A stretch of 34,802 bases of DNA from Anaerolinea sp. (GTDB taxonomy: Bacteria > Chloroflexota > Anaerolineae > Anaerolineales > Villigracilaceae). This document shows, in pieces, positions 7,703 through 16,820 of this stretch. The notes below the pieces were generated by a model. That model was not told the origin of the DNA. It worked only from the letters and a program-made list of their open reading frames with translations, and did not search any database. The stretch covers positions 1 to 34,802 of the forward strand of contig DYPU01000006.1 in NCBI GenBank assembly GCA_020719725.1. Direction: 5' to 3'. Within the stretch, counting starts at the first letter, position 1, and the number at the start of each line of letters is the position of its first letter. The position numbers and the translations under genes are program-made.

Positions 7703-10700
7703 ATGGCAAAACGAAAAATGATTACCATTGACGGCAACGAGGCCGCCGCCTCGATTGCTCACCGCGCCAGCGAAGTTATCGCCATTTACCCCATCACCCC
7801 CTCCTCGGGCATGGGCGAACTGTCTGATGAATGGTCGGCCAAGGGTAAAAAGAACATCTGGGGAACCGTCCCCCTGGTTGCCGAATTGCAATCTGAAGGC
7901 GGCGCAGCGGGTTCTGTGCATGGTGCTCTCCAAACCGGGGCTTTAACCACCACCTTCACTGCCTCGCAAGGCCTTTTATTGATGATTCCCAATATGTACA
8001 AAATCGCGGGCGAGCTAACCAGCACAGTCTTTCACATCGCCGCCCGCGCCATTGCAGCCCAGTCGCTTTCGATTTTTGGCGACCATCAGGATGTAATGGC
8101 CTGCCGTCAAACCGGCTGGGCCATGCTCAGCTCTGGCTCGGTGCAAGAAGCGCACGACATCGCGCTGATTGCGCACGCCACCACGCTGCGAACCCGCATC
8201 CCATTCCTGCATTTTTTTGATGGCTTCCGCACTTCGCACGAAGTTGCCAAAATTGAATATCTCGAAGATGACGATCTACGCGCCATGATCGACGATGACC
8301 TGGTGCGCGAACATCGCGCCCGCGCACTGACCCCCGACAAACCCGTTTTACGCGGCACCGCCATGAACCCGGATGTCTACTTTCAGGGCCGAGAAAGCGT
8401 CAACCAATACTACGAAGCCGTCCCCGGCGCAGTTCAGGCCGAAATGGATAAATTTGCCAAGCTGACCGGCCGTCAGTACAAACTGTTCGACTATGTCGGC
8501 CACCCCGCCGCCGAGCGCGTCATCGTGCTTATGGGTTCGGGCGGAGAAACTGTCGAAGCAACGGTCAAACACCTGGTCGAGCAAGGCGAAAAAGTCGGCG
8601 CAATCCGCATTCGCCTGTATCGTCCCTTCTCCATCGAATACTTTATCAAGGCCCTGCCCGCCAGCGTCAAAACCCTGGCAGTGCTCGACCGAACCAAAGA
8701 ACCCGGCTCGGCAGGCGAACCCCTCTATTTAGATATTGTCAATGCCGTTTCCGAAAGCGAAATGGCGATTAAAGTCTTCGGCGGGCGCTATGGCCTATCT
8801 TCTAAAGAATTCACCCCGGCCATGGTCAAAACCATCTTTGACGAAGCTGCCAAACCCCAGCCTAAAAAACACTTTACGATTGGTATCAAAGATGATGTCT
8901 CGAACACCAGTCTGGAGTACGATCCAACCTTCTCGGTGGAATACCCCGAAACGGTGCGCTGCCTGTTCTTTGGCCTGGGCGCCGATGGCACGGTAGGAGC
9001 CAACAAAAACTCCATCAAAATTATTGGTGAAGAAACTGAAAACAATGCTCAGGGCTACTTCGTATACGACTCGAAGAAATCTGGCTCGCTGACCATCTCG
9101 CACCTGCGTTTTGGCCCCAAACCCCTGCAAGCCCCCTACTTGATTTCCCCCAACACCGCCAACTTTGTGGCTTGCCACCAATTCAGCTTTTTGGAGCGCT
9201 TCGATGTGCTCAAATATGCCCAAAACGGAGCAACCTTCCTGATTAACAGCACCTTTGGCCCCGATCAAGTCTGGGATGAACTGCCCGTAGAAGTTCAACA
9301 GGTCATCATTGAGAAGAAACTAAAGTTCTACAATATCAACGCCTACGAAGTGGCCGAAAAAACCGGCATGGGAACCCGCATCAATACCATTATGCAGACC
9401 TGCTTCTTCGCCATCTCTGGCGTTCTGCCCCGCGAACAGGCCATCGCCGAAATCAAACACGCTATCGAAAAAACCTATGGCAAACGCGGCGAAGCTGTCG
9501 TGCGTAAAAACTTTGAAGCAGTAGACCAAACCCTGGCCCACCTGAGCGAAGTCAAAGTACCCGCCAGCGCCAGCAGTACCGTCAAAATGCGCAGCGCCGT
9601 CCCCGATGCCGCTCCCGATTTCGTCAAAAGCGTGCTCGGCCCGATGATCGTCTTTGAAGGAGATAATATCCCCGTCTCGGCCATGCCCATTGATGGAACT
9701 TTCCCAACCGGCACAACGCAATGGGAAAAACGCAACATCTCACTCGAAATTCCGGTTTGGGACCCCAACCTGTGCATCCAATGCGGCAAATGCGTCTTTG
9801 TCTGCCCGCACGCCGTCATCCGCCACAAGGTTTACGACAAGGCCGCCCTGGCCGAAGCGCCAGAAACCTTCAAAAGCATGGAATCCAAGTTCAAAGAATT
9901 CCCTGGCATGGCCTACAGCATTCAGGTTGCGCCCGAAGATTGCACCGGCTGCACCTTATGCGTCGAAGCCTGCCCCGCCAAAGACAAAACCCAGGTGGGC
10001 CGCAAAGCCATCAACATGGCCGCTCAGCCGCCCCTGCGCGAAACCGAAGCCGCCAACTGGGACTTCTTCCTTAACCTGCCAGAGGTTGACCGCACCGCCA
10101 TTAACCCCAACACCATCAAGAACTCACAATTGCTCCAACCGCTATTTGAATTCTCTGGCGCTTGCACCGGCTGCGGCGAAACACCCTACGTCAAACTCGT
10201 CTCACAGCTCTTCGGCGACCGGGCTGTCATCGCCAACGCCACCGGTTGCTCCTCCATTTATGGCGGCAACCTGCCCACCACCCCTTGGGCCAAAAACAAA
10301 GAGGGCCGCGGCCCAGCCTGGAGCAACTCACTCTTTGAAGACAACGCAGAATTTGGCCTGGGTATGCGCCTGACCATTGACAAACAAACCGAATATGCCC
10401 GCGAACTGCTACCGCACTTCACCCCCGAACTCGGCCAGGAACTAATCGACGGCCTGCTCAACGCCGACCAAAGCAACGAACTCGGCATCAAACAACAACG
10501 CGAGCGCGTCGCAGCCGTCAAAGAAAAACTCTCCGGCCTGAAAAACGACAGCAAAGCCAAAGACCTGATCTCACTGGCCGATATGCTCGTCAAAAAATCA
10601 GTCTGGATCATGGGCGGCGACGGCTGGGCCTACGATATTGGCTACGGCGGCCTCGACCATGTGATGGCCTCCGGGCGCAATGTCAACATCCTGGTACTCG

Positions 10701-11269
10701 ATACCGAAGTCTACTCGAACACCGGCGGCCAGGCCTCCAAATCCACCCCGCGCGGCGCAGTTGCCAAATTCGCCATGGCCGGAAAAGGCATCGCCAAGAA
10801 AGACCTCGGCCTAATCGCCATGTCCTACGGCTACGTCTACGTCGCCCGCGTTGCCATGGGCGCCAGCGACCAACAAACCCTAAAAGCCATCCTCGAAGCC
10901 GAAGCCTTCAACGGCCCCTCCATCGTCATCGCCTACAGCCACTGCATCGCCCACGGCATCGACATGGCCAAAGGCCTCGACCAACAAAAACTGGCCGTCC
11001 AATCTGGTCATTGGCCGCTCTTCCGCTACAACCCCGAAATGGCCCTCAACGGCCAAAACCCGCTCCAAATCGACTCCAAAGAACCGAGCATCCCACTCGA
11101 ACAATACATCTACAACGAAACCCGCTACCGGATGTTGACCCAAAGCGACGAAGAACGCGCCGAAATGTTGCTCAAATCTGCCCAGGCCGATGTAAAAAAC
11201 CGTTGGCAATATTATCAACAAATGGCCGCCATGAATTTCGCCAAAGTCAGCGACAAACCAGAAAGCTAA
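7703..11269 (+). CDS. nifJ: Pyruvate:ferredoxin (flavodoxin) oxidoreductase, single-chain
   Basis: This 1188-aa protein has the full domain order of a homodimeric NifJ-type enzyme. The N-terminal pyrimidine-binding domain shows IDGNEAAASIAHRASEV and AIYPITPSS. Next come the CoA-binding and gamma-type domains (FFGLGADGTVGANKNSIKII). Two ferredoxin clusters follow: CIQCGKCVFVCP near residue 691 and CTGCTLCVEACP near 749. The C-terminal TPP-binding domain has CTGCGETPYVKL near 820 and GGDGWAYDIGYGGLDHV. It oxidatively decarboxylates pyruvate to acetyl-CoA and reduces ferredoxin or flavodoxin, which fits anaerobic metabolism. Start and strong Shine-Dalgarno (AAGGAG, 7689-7694 region) agree. Length is typical of the family. 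Confidence 0.97.
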   Translation: MAKRKMITIDGNEAAASIAHRASEVIAIYPITPSSGMGELSDEWSAKGKKNIWGTVPLVAELQSEGGAAGSVHGALQTGALTTTFTASQGLLLMIPNMYKIAGELTSTVFHIAARAIAAQSLSIFGDHQDVMACRQTGWAMLSSGSVQEAHDIALIAHATTLRTRIPFLHFFDGFRTSHEVAKIEYLEDDDLRAMIDDDLVREHRARALTPDKPVLRGTAMNPDVYFQGRESVNQYYEAVPGAVQAEMDKFAKLTGRQYKLFDYVGHPAAERVIVLMGSGGETVEATVKHLVEQGEKVGAIRIRLYRPFSIEYFIKALPASVKTLAVLDRTKEPGSAGEPLYLDIVNAVSESEMAIKVFGGRYGLSSKEFTPAMVKTIFDEAAKPQPKKHFTIGIKDDVSNTSLEYDPTFSVEYPETVRCLFFGLGADGTVGANKNSIKIIGEETENNAQGYFVYDSKKSGSLTISHLRFGPKPLQAPYLISPNTANFVACHQFSFLERFDVLKYAQNGATFLINSTFGPDQVWDELPVEVQQVIIEKKLKFYNINAYEVAEKTGMGTRINTIMQTCFFAISGVLPREQAIAEIKHAIEKTYGKRGEAVVRKNFEAVDQTLAHLSEVKVPASASSTVKMRSAVPDAAPDFVKSVLGPMIVFEGDNIPVSAMPIDGTFPTGTTQWEKRNISLEIPVWDPNLCIQCGKCVFVCPHAVIRHKVYDKAALAEAPETFKSMESKFKEFPGMAYSIQVAPEDCTGCTLCVEACPAKDKTQVGRKAINMAAQPPLRETEAANWDFFLNLPEVDRTAINPNTIKNSQLLQPLFEFSGACTGCGETPYVKLVSQLFGDRAVIANATGCSSIYGGNLPTTPWAKNKEGRGPAWSNSLFEDNAEFGLGMRLTIDKQTEYARELLPHFTPELGQELIDGLLNADQSNELGIKQQRERVAAVKEKLSGLKNDSKAKDLISLADMLVKKSVWIMGGDGWAYDIGYGGLDHVMASGRNVNILVLDTEVYSNTGGQASKSTPRGAVAKFAMAGKGIAKKDLGLIAMSYGYVYVARVAMGASDQQTLKAILEAEAFNGPSIVIAYSHCIAHGIDMAKGLDQQKLAVQSGHWPLFRYNPEMALNGQNPLQIDSKEPSIPLEQYIYNETRYRMLTQSDEERAEMLLKSAQADVKNRWQYYQQMAAMNFAKVSDKPES

Positions 11270-11283
11270 GCGAAATAGGAAAG

Positions 11284-11315
11284 GGTGGAGAGGCCACTGA
11301 AAGCGCCTCTCCACC
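11284..11315 (+). terminator. Hairpin between nifJ and the DHOD-like gene
   Basis: GGTGGAGAGGC (11284-11294) pairs with GCCTCTCCACC (11305-11315). There is no T-run after it, so it may be a Rho-entry or mRNA-stabilising hairpin rather than an intrinsic terminator. It may set the ratio between nifJ and the following gene. Confidence 0.5.
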
Positions 11316-11399
11316 TCACAACTGCCCACCCGCAGCCTGTCTACCCGTTTACTCAATCTGTCCAACCCTTATCTTCTAAACCCACCCGGAGCCTTAGTC

Positions 11400-12401
11400 A
11401 TGACCGATCTTACGACAACTTACCTAGGCCTGAACCTGAAAAACCCCATCGTCGCCTCGGCCTCCCCCCTTAGCAAAAAACTCGATTCCGCCCAAAAACT
11501 GGATGAAGCCGGCGTTGGCGCAATCGTCATGTATTCCCTTTTTGAAGAACAAATCATCCACGAAAGCCTGGAACTCGACCACTTCCTGACCCGCGGCACC
11601 GATTCGTTTGCCGAAGCCATGTCTTACCTGCCCGAAAGCAGTAGCTACGCCACCGGCCCCGGAAAATACCTCGACCACATCACCGCCATAAAAAAAACAG
11701 TCAGCGTCCCCGTCATCGGCTCCCTTAACGGCGTCTCCAAAGGCGGCTGGACCAGCTACGCCCGTCATATTCAAGATGCCGGAGCTGATGCGCTCGAACT
11801 CAACCTGTACTACGTTGCATCCGACCCGAACCTGACCTCAAACGAGTTGGAAAACGCCTATGTCGAACTTGTGGCCGATGTTAAAAGCAATATCTCCATC
11901 CCACTGGCTGTCAAACTCAGCCCGTTCTTCAGCTCCATCCCCAATGTCTGCCAAAAACTGGTCGAAGCCGGAGCCGATGGCCTGGTGCTCTTCAACCGCT
12001 TCTATCAACCCGATTTTGACCTGGATGATCTGGATGTTATCCACACCCTGCACCTGAGCACATCCGCAGAACTCAACCTGCCGCTACGTTGGATTTCGAT
12101 CCTGTACGGCAAAATCAAAGCCGACCTGGCCCTGACCAGCGGCGTCCACACTGCGCAAGATGTCATCAAATCGATGATGGCCGGTGCGCAAGTGACCATG
12201 CTGGCGTCAGAATTGCTCACCAATGGCCCGCGCCGCATCCCAGATATTCTAAGTGTTGTAGAATCCTGGATGCAGGAACGCGACTATGCTTCCATCAAAC
12301 AGATGCAAGGTAGCATGAGCCAAAACGCCGTGCGCGAACCAGCCGCCTTTGAACGAGCCAATTACATGAAAGTACTCAGTTCCTGGAAAGAACAACTCTA
12401 G
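11400..12401 (+). CDS. Dihydroorotate dehydrogenase-like flavoprotein
   Basis: The 333-aa TIM-barrel protein begins [20 protein letters not shown], the start typical of class 1 dihydroorotate dehydrogenases and relatives. It continues with [19 protein letters not shown], the motif [20 protein letters not shown] for substrate and flavin contacts, [14 protein letters not shown], and a phosphate-binding C-terminal part ([19 protein letters not shown]). The usual catalytic-loop cysteine or serine region of true PyrD is not obvious, and no other pyr gene is near. In Anaerolineae and some other anaerobes this subfamily follows PFOR genes (recalled), so a role in electron transfer or in 2-oxoacid metabolism is possible. 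Function is not established. The gene lies 130 bases after nifJ with an intervening hairpin. Confidence 0.85.
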   Translation: MTDLTTTYLGLNLKNPIVASASPLSKKLDSAQKLDEAGVGAIVMYSLFEEQIIHESLELDHFLTRGTDSFAEAMSYLPESSSYATGPGKYLDHITAIKKTVSVPVIGSLNGVSKGGWTSYARHIQDAGADALELNLYYVASDPNLTSNELENAYVELVADVKSNISIPLAVKLSPFFSSIPNVCQKLVEAGADGLVLFNRFYQPDFDLDDLDVIHTLHLSTSAELNLPLRWISILYGKIKADLALTSGVHTAQDVIKSMMAGAQVTMLASELLTNGPRRIPDILSVVESWMQERDYASIKQMQGSMSQNAVREPAAFERANYMKVLSSWKEQL

Positions 12402-12509
12402 CCGAAACTTGATCAGACAAAACCCGGAAGTGGGCAGCCATTTCCTGGTTTTGCTTAAAAGACGACCAAAGAGCCATCGTATTTTGCAGCCGGGCTCCTT
12501 TTTAGCGGT

Positions 12510-12515
12510 TATAAT
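12510..12515 (+). promoter_or_regulatory. Consensus -10 hexamer upstream of the histidine kinase
   Basis: A perfect TATAAT lies 34 bases before ATG 12550. The nearest -35-like hexamer, TTGCAG at 12484-12489, has a 20-base spacer, longer than ideal. A weak GAGCC/GGCTC hairpin with a T-run ends just upstream (about 12472-12503) and may terminate the DHOD-like transcript. Confidence 0.35.
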
Positions 12516-12549
12516 GCCCAAAGGTTATCAGACTGCAAAAGAGGTAACA

Positions 12550-13608
12550 ATGAACTGGAACAAGTGGTTAATCAAACTAGGAATTGCAGGCAGCACAGCC
12601 GCCCTTTCCATTACCGGAATATTACTGGCGGTGCTCATTACCGCCCTGGCCCAACTTATTAGTCAGGCCGAATTTCAACTTATTAATTACATCCTGGCCT
12701 TATTCATTCCATTTTTGCTAATCACTCCACTGGCCTATCTATTCACAATCATGCTCTTTCAGATTGAAGAAGCAGATATTAACCTGAGCCGCAAAGAAGC
12801 TCAAATTGATTACCTCAAACGGGTTGTTTCTGAGCGGGATGGCTCCGAAAAAGACCAACTCATCCGTGACTTAAACTCATTTGCCCAAACCGTAGCCCAC
12901 GACCTGAAAAATCCGTTAACCAGCATCTTAGGGTTTGCCAGCATGTTGGCCGACCATCAGGCCAAACTGCCACCCGAACAACAAAAAGAAGCCCTGTTAA
13001 CCATTGTCAGAACCAGCCTGAAAATGAACAACATCATTCAGGAACTCTTACTGCTAGCAGCCGTGCGTCAATCCTCCGTCAAAACCGGCCCAATTCAAAT
13101 GACAGGAATCATCAGCCAGGTCAAACAGCGCTTGCAAAGCGCCATCAACGATAATAACGTTGAGTTAATCATCCCCGATACCAACACCTGGCCCAAAGTG
13201 ATTGGATACGCAGCCTGGATCGAAGAAGTATGGATTAACTACATCGGAAACGCCATCAAGTATGGCGGAAGCCCGGCCAAAGTGGAACTTGGATTGGATA
13301 AAGACTATCAAAAATCTGCTTCTGGGCGGCCAATGGCACGTTTTTGGGTACACGATAATGGCAAAGGCCTTAGCCCCGAAGAGCAAAAACAATTATTTAT
13401 CCAATTTACCCGCCTGGATCAAGTCCGCGCAGAGGGACACGGATTGGGCCTTTCGATTGTAGCGCGTGTCATCGAAAAGCTAGGCGGAGAGGTGAGCGTG
13501 GAAAGCCAACCCAACCAGGGCAGCACGTTTTTCTTTACCCTGCCAATGTTGATGGTTGAACCACCCACCCGCGCCCGGCCTCAACTGCTACCCAAAAATA
13601 AAAAATGA
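12550..13608 (+). CDS. Membrane sensor histidine kinase, orphan
   Basis: I choose ATG 12550 (GAGGT at 12541-12545) over the longer in-frame TTG at 12409, which would add a non-coding-like stretch and cross the promoter. The 352-aa protein has two N-terminal membrane helices (about 8-30 and 41-66) with almost no external loop. A short coiled linker follows, then the HisKA box FAQTVAHDLKNPLTSILGFA with the phospho-accepting His. The ATPase has an N box (WINYIGNAIKYGG), a G1 box (WVHDNGKGLSPEEQ), an F box (FIQFTRL) and a G2 box (GHGLGLSIVARV). No response regulator gene is adjacent. The minimal sensor suggests detection within the membrane or through an unlinked partner. Confidence 0.9.
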   Translation: MNWNKWLIKLGIAGSTAALSITGILLAVLITALAQLISQAEFQLINYILALFIPFLLITPLAYLFTIMLFQIEEADINLSRKEAQIDYLKRVVSERDGSEKDQLIRDLNSFAQTVAHDLKNPLTSILGFASMLADHQAKLPPEQQKEALLTIVRTSLKMNNIIQELLLLAAVRQSSVKTGPIQMTGIISQVKQRLQSAINDNNVELIIPDTNTWPKVIGYAAWIEEVWINYIGNAIKYGGSPAKVELGLDKDYQKSASGRPMARFWVHDNGKGLSPEEQKQLFIQFTRLDQVRAEGHGLGLSIVARVIEKLGGEVSVESQPNQGSTFFFTLPMLMVEPPTRARPQLLPKNKK

Positions 13609-13677
13609 CAAAAAGCGCAAGTAAAACTAACCCGAAACGTACCTAACATCCATTCTCATTCAACAGACCACAACCCC

Positions 13678-13709
13678 AAGCCTCTATCTTTAAAGACAGA
13701 GGCTTTCTT
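13678..13709 (+). terminator. Rho-independent terminator after the histidine kinase
   Basis: AAGCCTCT (13678-13685) pairs with AGAGGCTT (13698-13705), with a TCTTT/AAAGA inner pairing and a T-rich tail TTCTT. It lies about 70 bases after the kinase stop. Confidence 0.75.
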
Positions 13710-13806
13710 GATACCTGCAATCATTCAGAAACCAAAAGCAAAAAGACCCAATAATTCCCCAGCCAGGCTGGATGCCACGTTACATCAAAACTACTTTCTA
13801 AACCCA

Positions 13807-13835
13807 TTACGCACTTTTGAAAATTATGATATGCT
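13807..13835 (+). promoter_or_regulatory. Candidate promoter of the GH3 beta-glucosidase gene
   Basis: TTACGC (13807-13812) and TATGCT (13830-13835) are 17 bases apart and fit a housekeeping promoter. Transcription would begin near 13842, inside the palindromic operator just downstream, so a bound repressor would block initiation. Confidence 0.45.
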
Positions 13836-13838
13836 TAA

Positions 13839-13850
13839 GTAAGCGCTTAC
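13839..13850. promoter_or_regulatory. LacI-family operator, 12-bp perfect palindrome
   Basis: GTAAGCGCTTAC is a perfect palindrome with the central CG step and the TAAGCGCTTA core typical of LacI/GalR-family operators. It overlaps the predicted start of transcription of the beta-glucosidase gene, which suggests sugar-responsive repression. No LacI-type gene lies in the window. Confidence 0.7.
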
Positions 13851-13873
13851 ATGCGAGCGAAACTCGCATTTTT
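13851..13873 (+). terminator. Terminator-like hairpin in the leader of the GH3 gene
   Basis: ATGCGAG (13851-13857) and CTCGCAT (13863-13869) enclose the loop CGAAA and are followed by a T-run through 13873. It directly abuts the operator and ends about 15 bases before the GH3 ribosome site. It may attenuate transcription of the gene or end a very short transcript. Confidence 0.55.
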
Positions 13874-13900
13874 CGTAACAACTTTCAAAAGGACAGCATC

Positions 13901-16543
13901 ATGAGCGAAAAACTCGAACAATTAATTCAACAAATGAGCCTGGAAGAAAAAGTCAGCTTGCTGGCAGGCACCGATATGTGGCACACCGTCCCGGTCGAGC
14001 GGCTGGGCGTGCCCGTCATCAAAGTCACCGACGGCCCAAACGGCGCACGCGGCGCAGCCGGGAGTACCGGCCCCACCTCGGCTTGCGCGCCCTGCGGCGC
14101 AGCCCTGGGTGCCACCTGGAACCTCGAACTGGTCGAAGCTGTTGGAAAAGTGCTGGCCGATGAAGTGAAAGCCAAAGGCGCACATATTTTACTAGCCCCC
14201 ACCATCAACATCCACCGCACCCCCACAGCCGGGCGCAACTTTGAATGCTACTCCGAAGACCCCTATCACACCGGCCAAATCGCCAGCGCCTACATCGACG
14301 GCCTGCAAAAAAACGGAGCCGGAGCCTGCATCAAACACTTCGTCACCAACGACCAGGAATTTGAACGCAACTCCATCAGTTCCGAAATCGACGAACGCCC
14401 ACTGCACGAAATATACCTGGAACCTTTCCGCCTCGCCATCGAAAAAGCTAAACCCTGGGCAGTCATGTCGGCCTACAACCGCATCAATGGCATTTACGCA
14501 GCCGACAACGACTACACACTATATAAAATCCTCAAAGAACGCTGGGGCTTCGACGGCATCGTCATGTCAGACTGGTTCGGCACTTACGGCCCAGAAGCCG
14601 CCCAAAGCGGACTCGACTTGGAAATGCCCGGCCCGGCCCGTTGGGCCAGCCTGGAGCACGTCCAAAAAGCGCTCGAAATGGGCCGCATGACCGAAGAAAA
14701 GCTCAACGACAAAGTCCGGCGCATGTTACGCACCATCGAACGCGTTGGCGCCTTCGAAAACCCCGTCCTCCAACCCGAAACCAATAGCAATAACCCGGCT
14801 CACCGTCCCGTTCTACGCCGCGCCAGCGCCGAAAGCATCGTCCTGCTCAAAAATGACGGCAGCCTACCACTTGCCGAAGCCCAAAGCATTTTAGTCCTCG
14901 GCGAAAACGCCGTTTTTGCCCAAATCGTCGGTGGCGGAAGCGCCCATGTCAATGTCCCCTATGTGGTCACACCGCTGGATGGAATCAAATCCCGCGCAAA
15001 GGGCGCAGTCCGTTACGCAATCGGGACACCAACTCACCGCAACCTGCCAACTGCCCAAGCCGCCTGGTTCAAAGCCGAAGACGGCCAGGCTGGGCTGACA
15101 ATGAGCGCCTACACTAACGCCGACCTGCTCGGAGAACCTTTCTCGGTGGTGAACTGTGACCGGTTAAACTTCTCATGGTTCAACACCGAAACCGCCGCCC
15201 CCAACCCCGCAGCCTTTTCCGTTAAATTCACCGGCACGCTTACCGTTCCAGAAACCGGCAGCTACGACTTTGGCCTGACCAGCCTCGGCCTAAGCCGCCT
15301 GACTCTAGACGGCAGCCTGCTGCTCGACCACTGGGCGGGCCGCACCGACAAAGAAATGCGCCAAAAAGTGACTGCCACCCAACTTCAGGCCGGACGGGCC
15401 TACCCCATCCTGATCGAATACTCCTTTGCAGGCAAAGAAATGTGGCGCGGATTACGCATCAGCCTGATGCCCAGCCTGCCCGCCGACCCGATTGCTGAAG
15501 CCGTCGAACTGGCCGCCCAATCTGACGCTGTGGTACTCGTAGCAGGGCTAACCAACGAGTGGGAAAGCGAAGGCTTCGACCGCCCCAACATGGATTTGCC
15601 CCGCCAGCAAGACGAACTCATTCGGCGCGTGGCGGCAGCCAACCCCAAAACCATCGTGGTCGTCAATGCCGGTTCACCGGTCTCCATGCCCTGGGCCGAT
15701 GAAGTGGCCGCTATCCTGCAATACTGGCTGCCCGGTCAGGAAGGCGGTAACGCCCTGGCAGATGTACTCTTTGGCGATGTGAACCCCTCCGGCAAACTGG
15801 CAACCACCCACCCCTATCGCCTGCAAGATTGCCCATCCTACGTCAACTTCCCCGGCGAAAACGGCAAATCCTTCTACGGCGAGGGCATTTTCGTCGGATA
15901 TCGCTATTATGAAAAGAAAGCAATGGACGTGCGCTTCCCGTTTGGCTACGGCCTGTCGTACACCCGCTTTGAATACAGCAACCTGAGCCTGGACAAAACC
16001 TCCTACAACCCCGGCGACGAAATTCACGCCACGCTGACGGTGCAAAACATCGGCCAACGCGCCGGGCAAGAAGTCGTTCAGGTTTACCTGCGCGATGAGC
16101 AAGCCAGCCTGGCCCGCCCAGAAAAAGAGCTGAAAGCCTTTAGCAAAGTGGCGCTCCAGCCCGGCGAAAGTAAAACCCTCACCCTCACCCTCACCCGTCA
16201 ATCACTGGCCTACTACGACCCATCTGTGCCAGGCTGGGTCGCCGAAGCGGGAGCATTCGAGGTGCTGGTCGGCGCATCCTCGGCAGACATCCGCCTGCGA
16301 GCCGGGTTCCACTGGACTGGCGACACCGCTACCGAACACAACTTTGGCATCGGATCCAAACTAAAAAGCCTGCTAGATAACCCTAAAACCAAAGCCATTC
16401 TCGAAAAACACATCCCCGAAATATTGGCCGCGCCAGAGATCAGCATGGCAATAGGCATGAGCCTGGAGCAAATCGCACCCTTTGCCCCACAGGTACTTAC
16501 CGCAGAGAAGTTAAAAGCCATCGAAACCGATCTGAAGGCTTAA
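13901..16543 (+). CDS. GH3 beta-glucosidase with PA14 insert and fibronectin III-like domain
   Basis: I take ATG 13901, preceded by AAAGGAC at about 13887-13893. The longer in-frame TTG at 13817 would run through the promoter, operator and leader hairpin. The 880-aa product has the GH3 N-terminal barrel with KVTDGPNGARG, HFVTNDQEFERN and the nucleophile Asp224 in IVMSDWFGTYG. The GH3 C-domain (VLLKNDGSLPL onward) is interrupted by a PA14-like beta domain at about 375-530 (TGSYDFGLTSLGLSRLTLDG). The likely acid/base region is TNEWESEGFDRPNMDLP. A fibronectin III-like domain (about 690-770) and a 90-residue helical tail end the protein. There is no signal peptide, so it should cleave imported beta-glucosides or oligosaccharides in the cytoplasm. 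Confidence 0.95.
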   Translation: MSEKLEQLIQQMSLEEKVSLLAGTDMWHTVPVERLGVPVIKVTDGPNGARGAAGSTGPTSACAPCGAALGATWNLELVEAVGKVLADEVKAKGAHILLAPTINIHRTPTAGRNFECYSEDPYHTGQIASAYIDGLQKNGAGACIKHFVTNDQEFERNSISSEIDERPLHEIYLEPFRLAIEKAKPWAVMSAYNRINGIYAADNDYTLYKILKERWGFDGIVMSDWFGTYGPEAAQSGLDLEMPGPARWASLEHVQKALEMGRMTEEKLNDKVRRMLRTIERVGAFENPVLQPETNSNNPAHRPVLRRASAESIVLLKNDGSLPLAEAQSILVLGENAVFAQIVGGGSAHVNVPYVVTPLDGIKSRAKGAVRYAIGTPTHRNLPTAQAAWFKAEDGQAGLTMSAYTNADLLGEPFSVVNCDRLNFSWFNTETAAPNPAAFSVKFTGTLTVPETGSYDFGLTSLGLSRLTLDGSLLLDHWAGRTDKEMRQKVTATQLQAGRAYPILIEYSFAGKEMWRGLRISLMPSLPADPIAEAVELAAQSDAVVLVAGLTNEWESEGFDRPNMDLPRQQDELIRRVAAANPKTIVVVNAGSPVSMPWADEVAAILQYWLPGQEGGNALADVLFGDVNPSGKLATTHPYRLQDCPSYVNFPGENGKSFYGEGIFVGYRYYEKKAMDVRFPFGYGLSYTRFEYSNLSLDKTSYNPGDEIHATLTVQNIGQRAGQEVVQVYLRDEQASLARPEKELKAFSKVALQPGESKTLTLTLTRQSLAYYDPSVPGWVAEAGAFEVLVGASSADIRLRAGFHWTGDTATEHNFGIGSKLKSLLDNPKTKAILEKHIPEILAAPEISMAIGMSLEQIAPFAPQVLTAEKLKAIETDLKA

Positions 16544-16550
16544 TCTTCCA

Positions 16551-16600
16551 CCACTAGAAACTTTCCCCAAACGAATTCGTTTGGGGAAAGTTTCTAGTGG
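16551..16600. repeat. 50-bp perfect palindrome
   Basis: Bases 16551-16575 (starting CCACTAGAAACTTTCC) are the exact reverse complement of 16576-16600, with GAATTC at the centre and no spacer. It begins 7 bases after the GH3 stop codon. As RNA it would form a hairpin of about 23 bp, but no T-run follows. It may serve as a 3'-end stabiliser or a non-canonical terminator. Confidence 0.9.
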
Positions 16601-16748
16601 CTATGCGTCCGCTCGCTGAAACCCTCCGTTTACGAGAAAAAGCAGACCAATCCACTGCGTCAATTCATTTTTAAGGCTTAAAACCCTGGTCACAAAACGT
16701 TACATAGTAGCCGGTGGGATTTATGGCTAAAGCGCGTTTTTTTCATTC

Positions 16749-16777
16749 TTGCCAAAATAGAAAAAACTCGGTAAACT
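16749..16777 (+). promoter_or_regulatory. Promoter of the arsR-CDF operon
   Basis: TTGCCA (16749-16754) and TAAACT (16772-16777) are spaced by exactly 17 bases. The expected transcription start near 16784 falls within the inverted-repeat operator that follows. Confidence 0.65.
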
Positions 16778-16815
16778 AGCTCTTATAGTTGAACAATCAC
16801 TCAACAATAAGAGCT
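16778..16815. promoter_or_regulatory. ArsR/SmtB-type operator
   Basis: The left arm AGCTCTTATAGTTGA and the right arm TCAACAATAAGAGCT match as inverted repeats at 14 of 15 positions, with an 8-base spacer. The inner GTTGA...TCAAC core, in the promoter just ahead of a SmtB-like gene, fits autorepression relieved by metal binding. Confidence 0.7.
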
Positions 16816-16820
16816 AAAAT

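Noticed and set aside
12409-12549. Longer N-terminus for the histidine kinase
   Set aside because: It would cover a TATAAT box and a hairpin; ATG 12550 has a good ribosome site and directly precedes the first membrane helix.
13817-13900. Longer N-terminus for the GH3 enzyme
   Set aside because: The segment contains the promoter, LacI-type operator and leader hairpin; homologues begin at MSEKLEQLI-like sequence.
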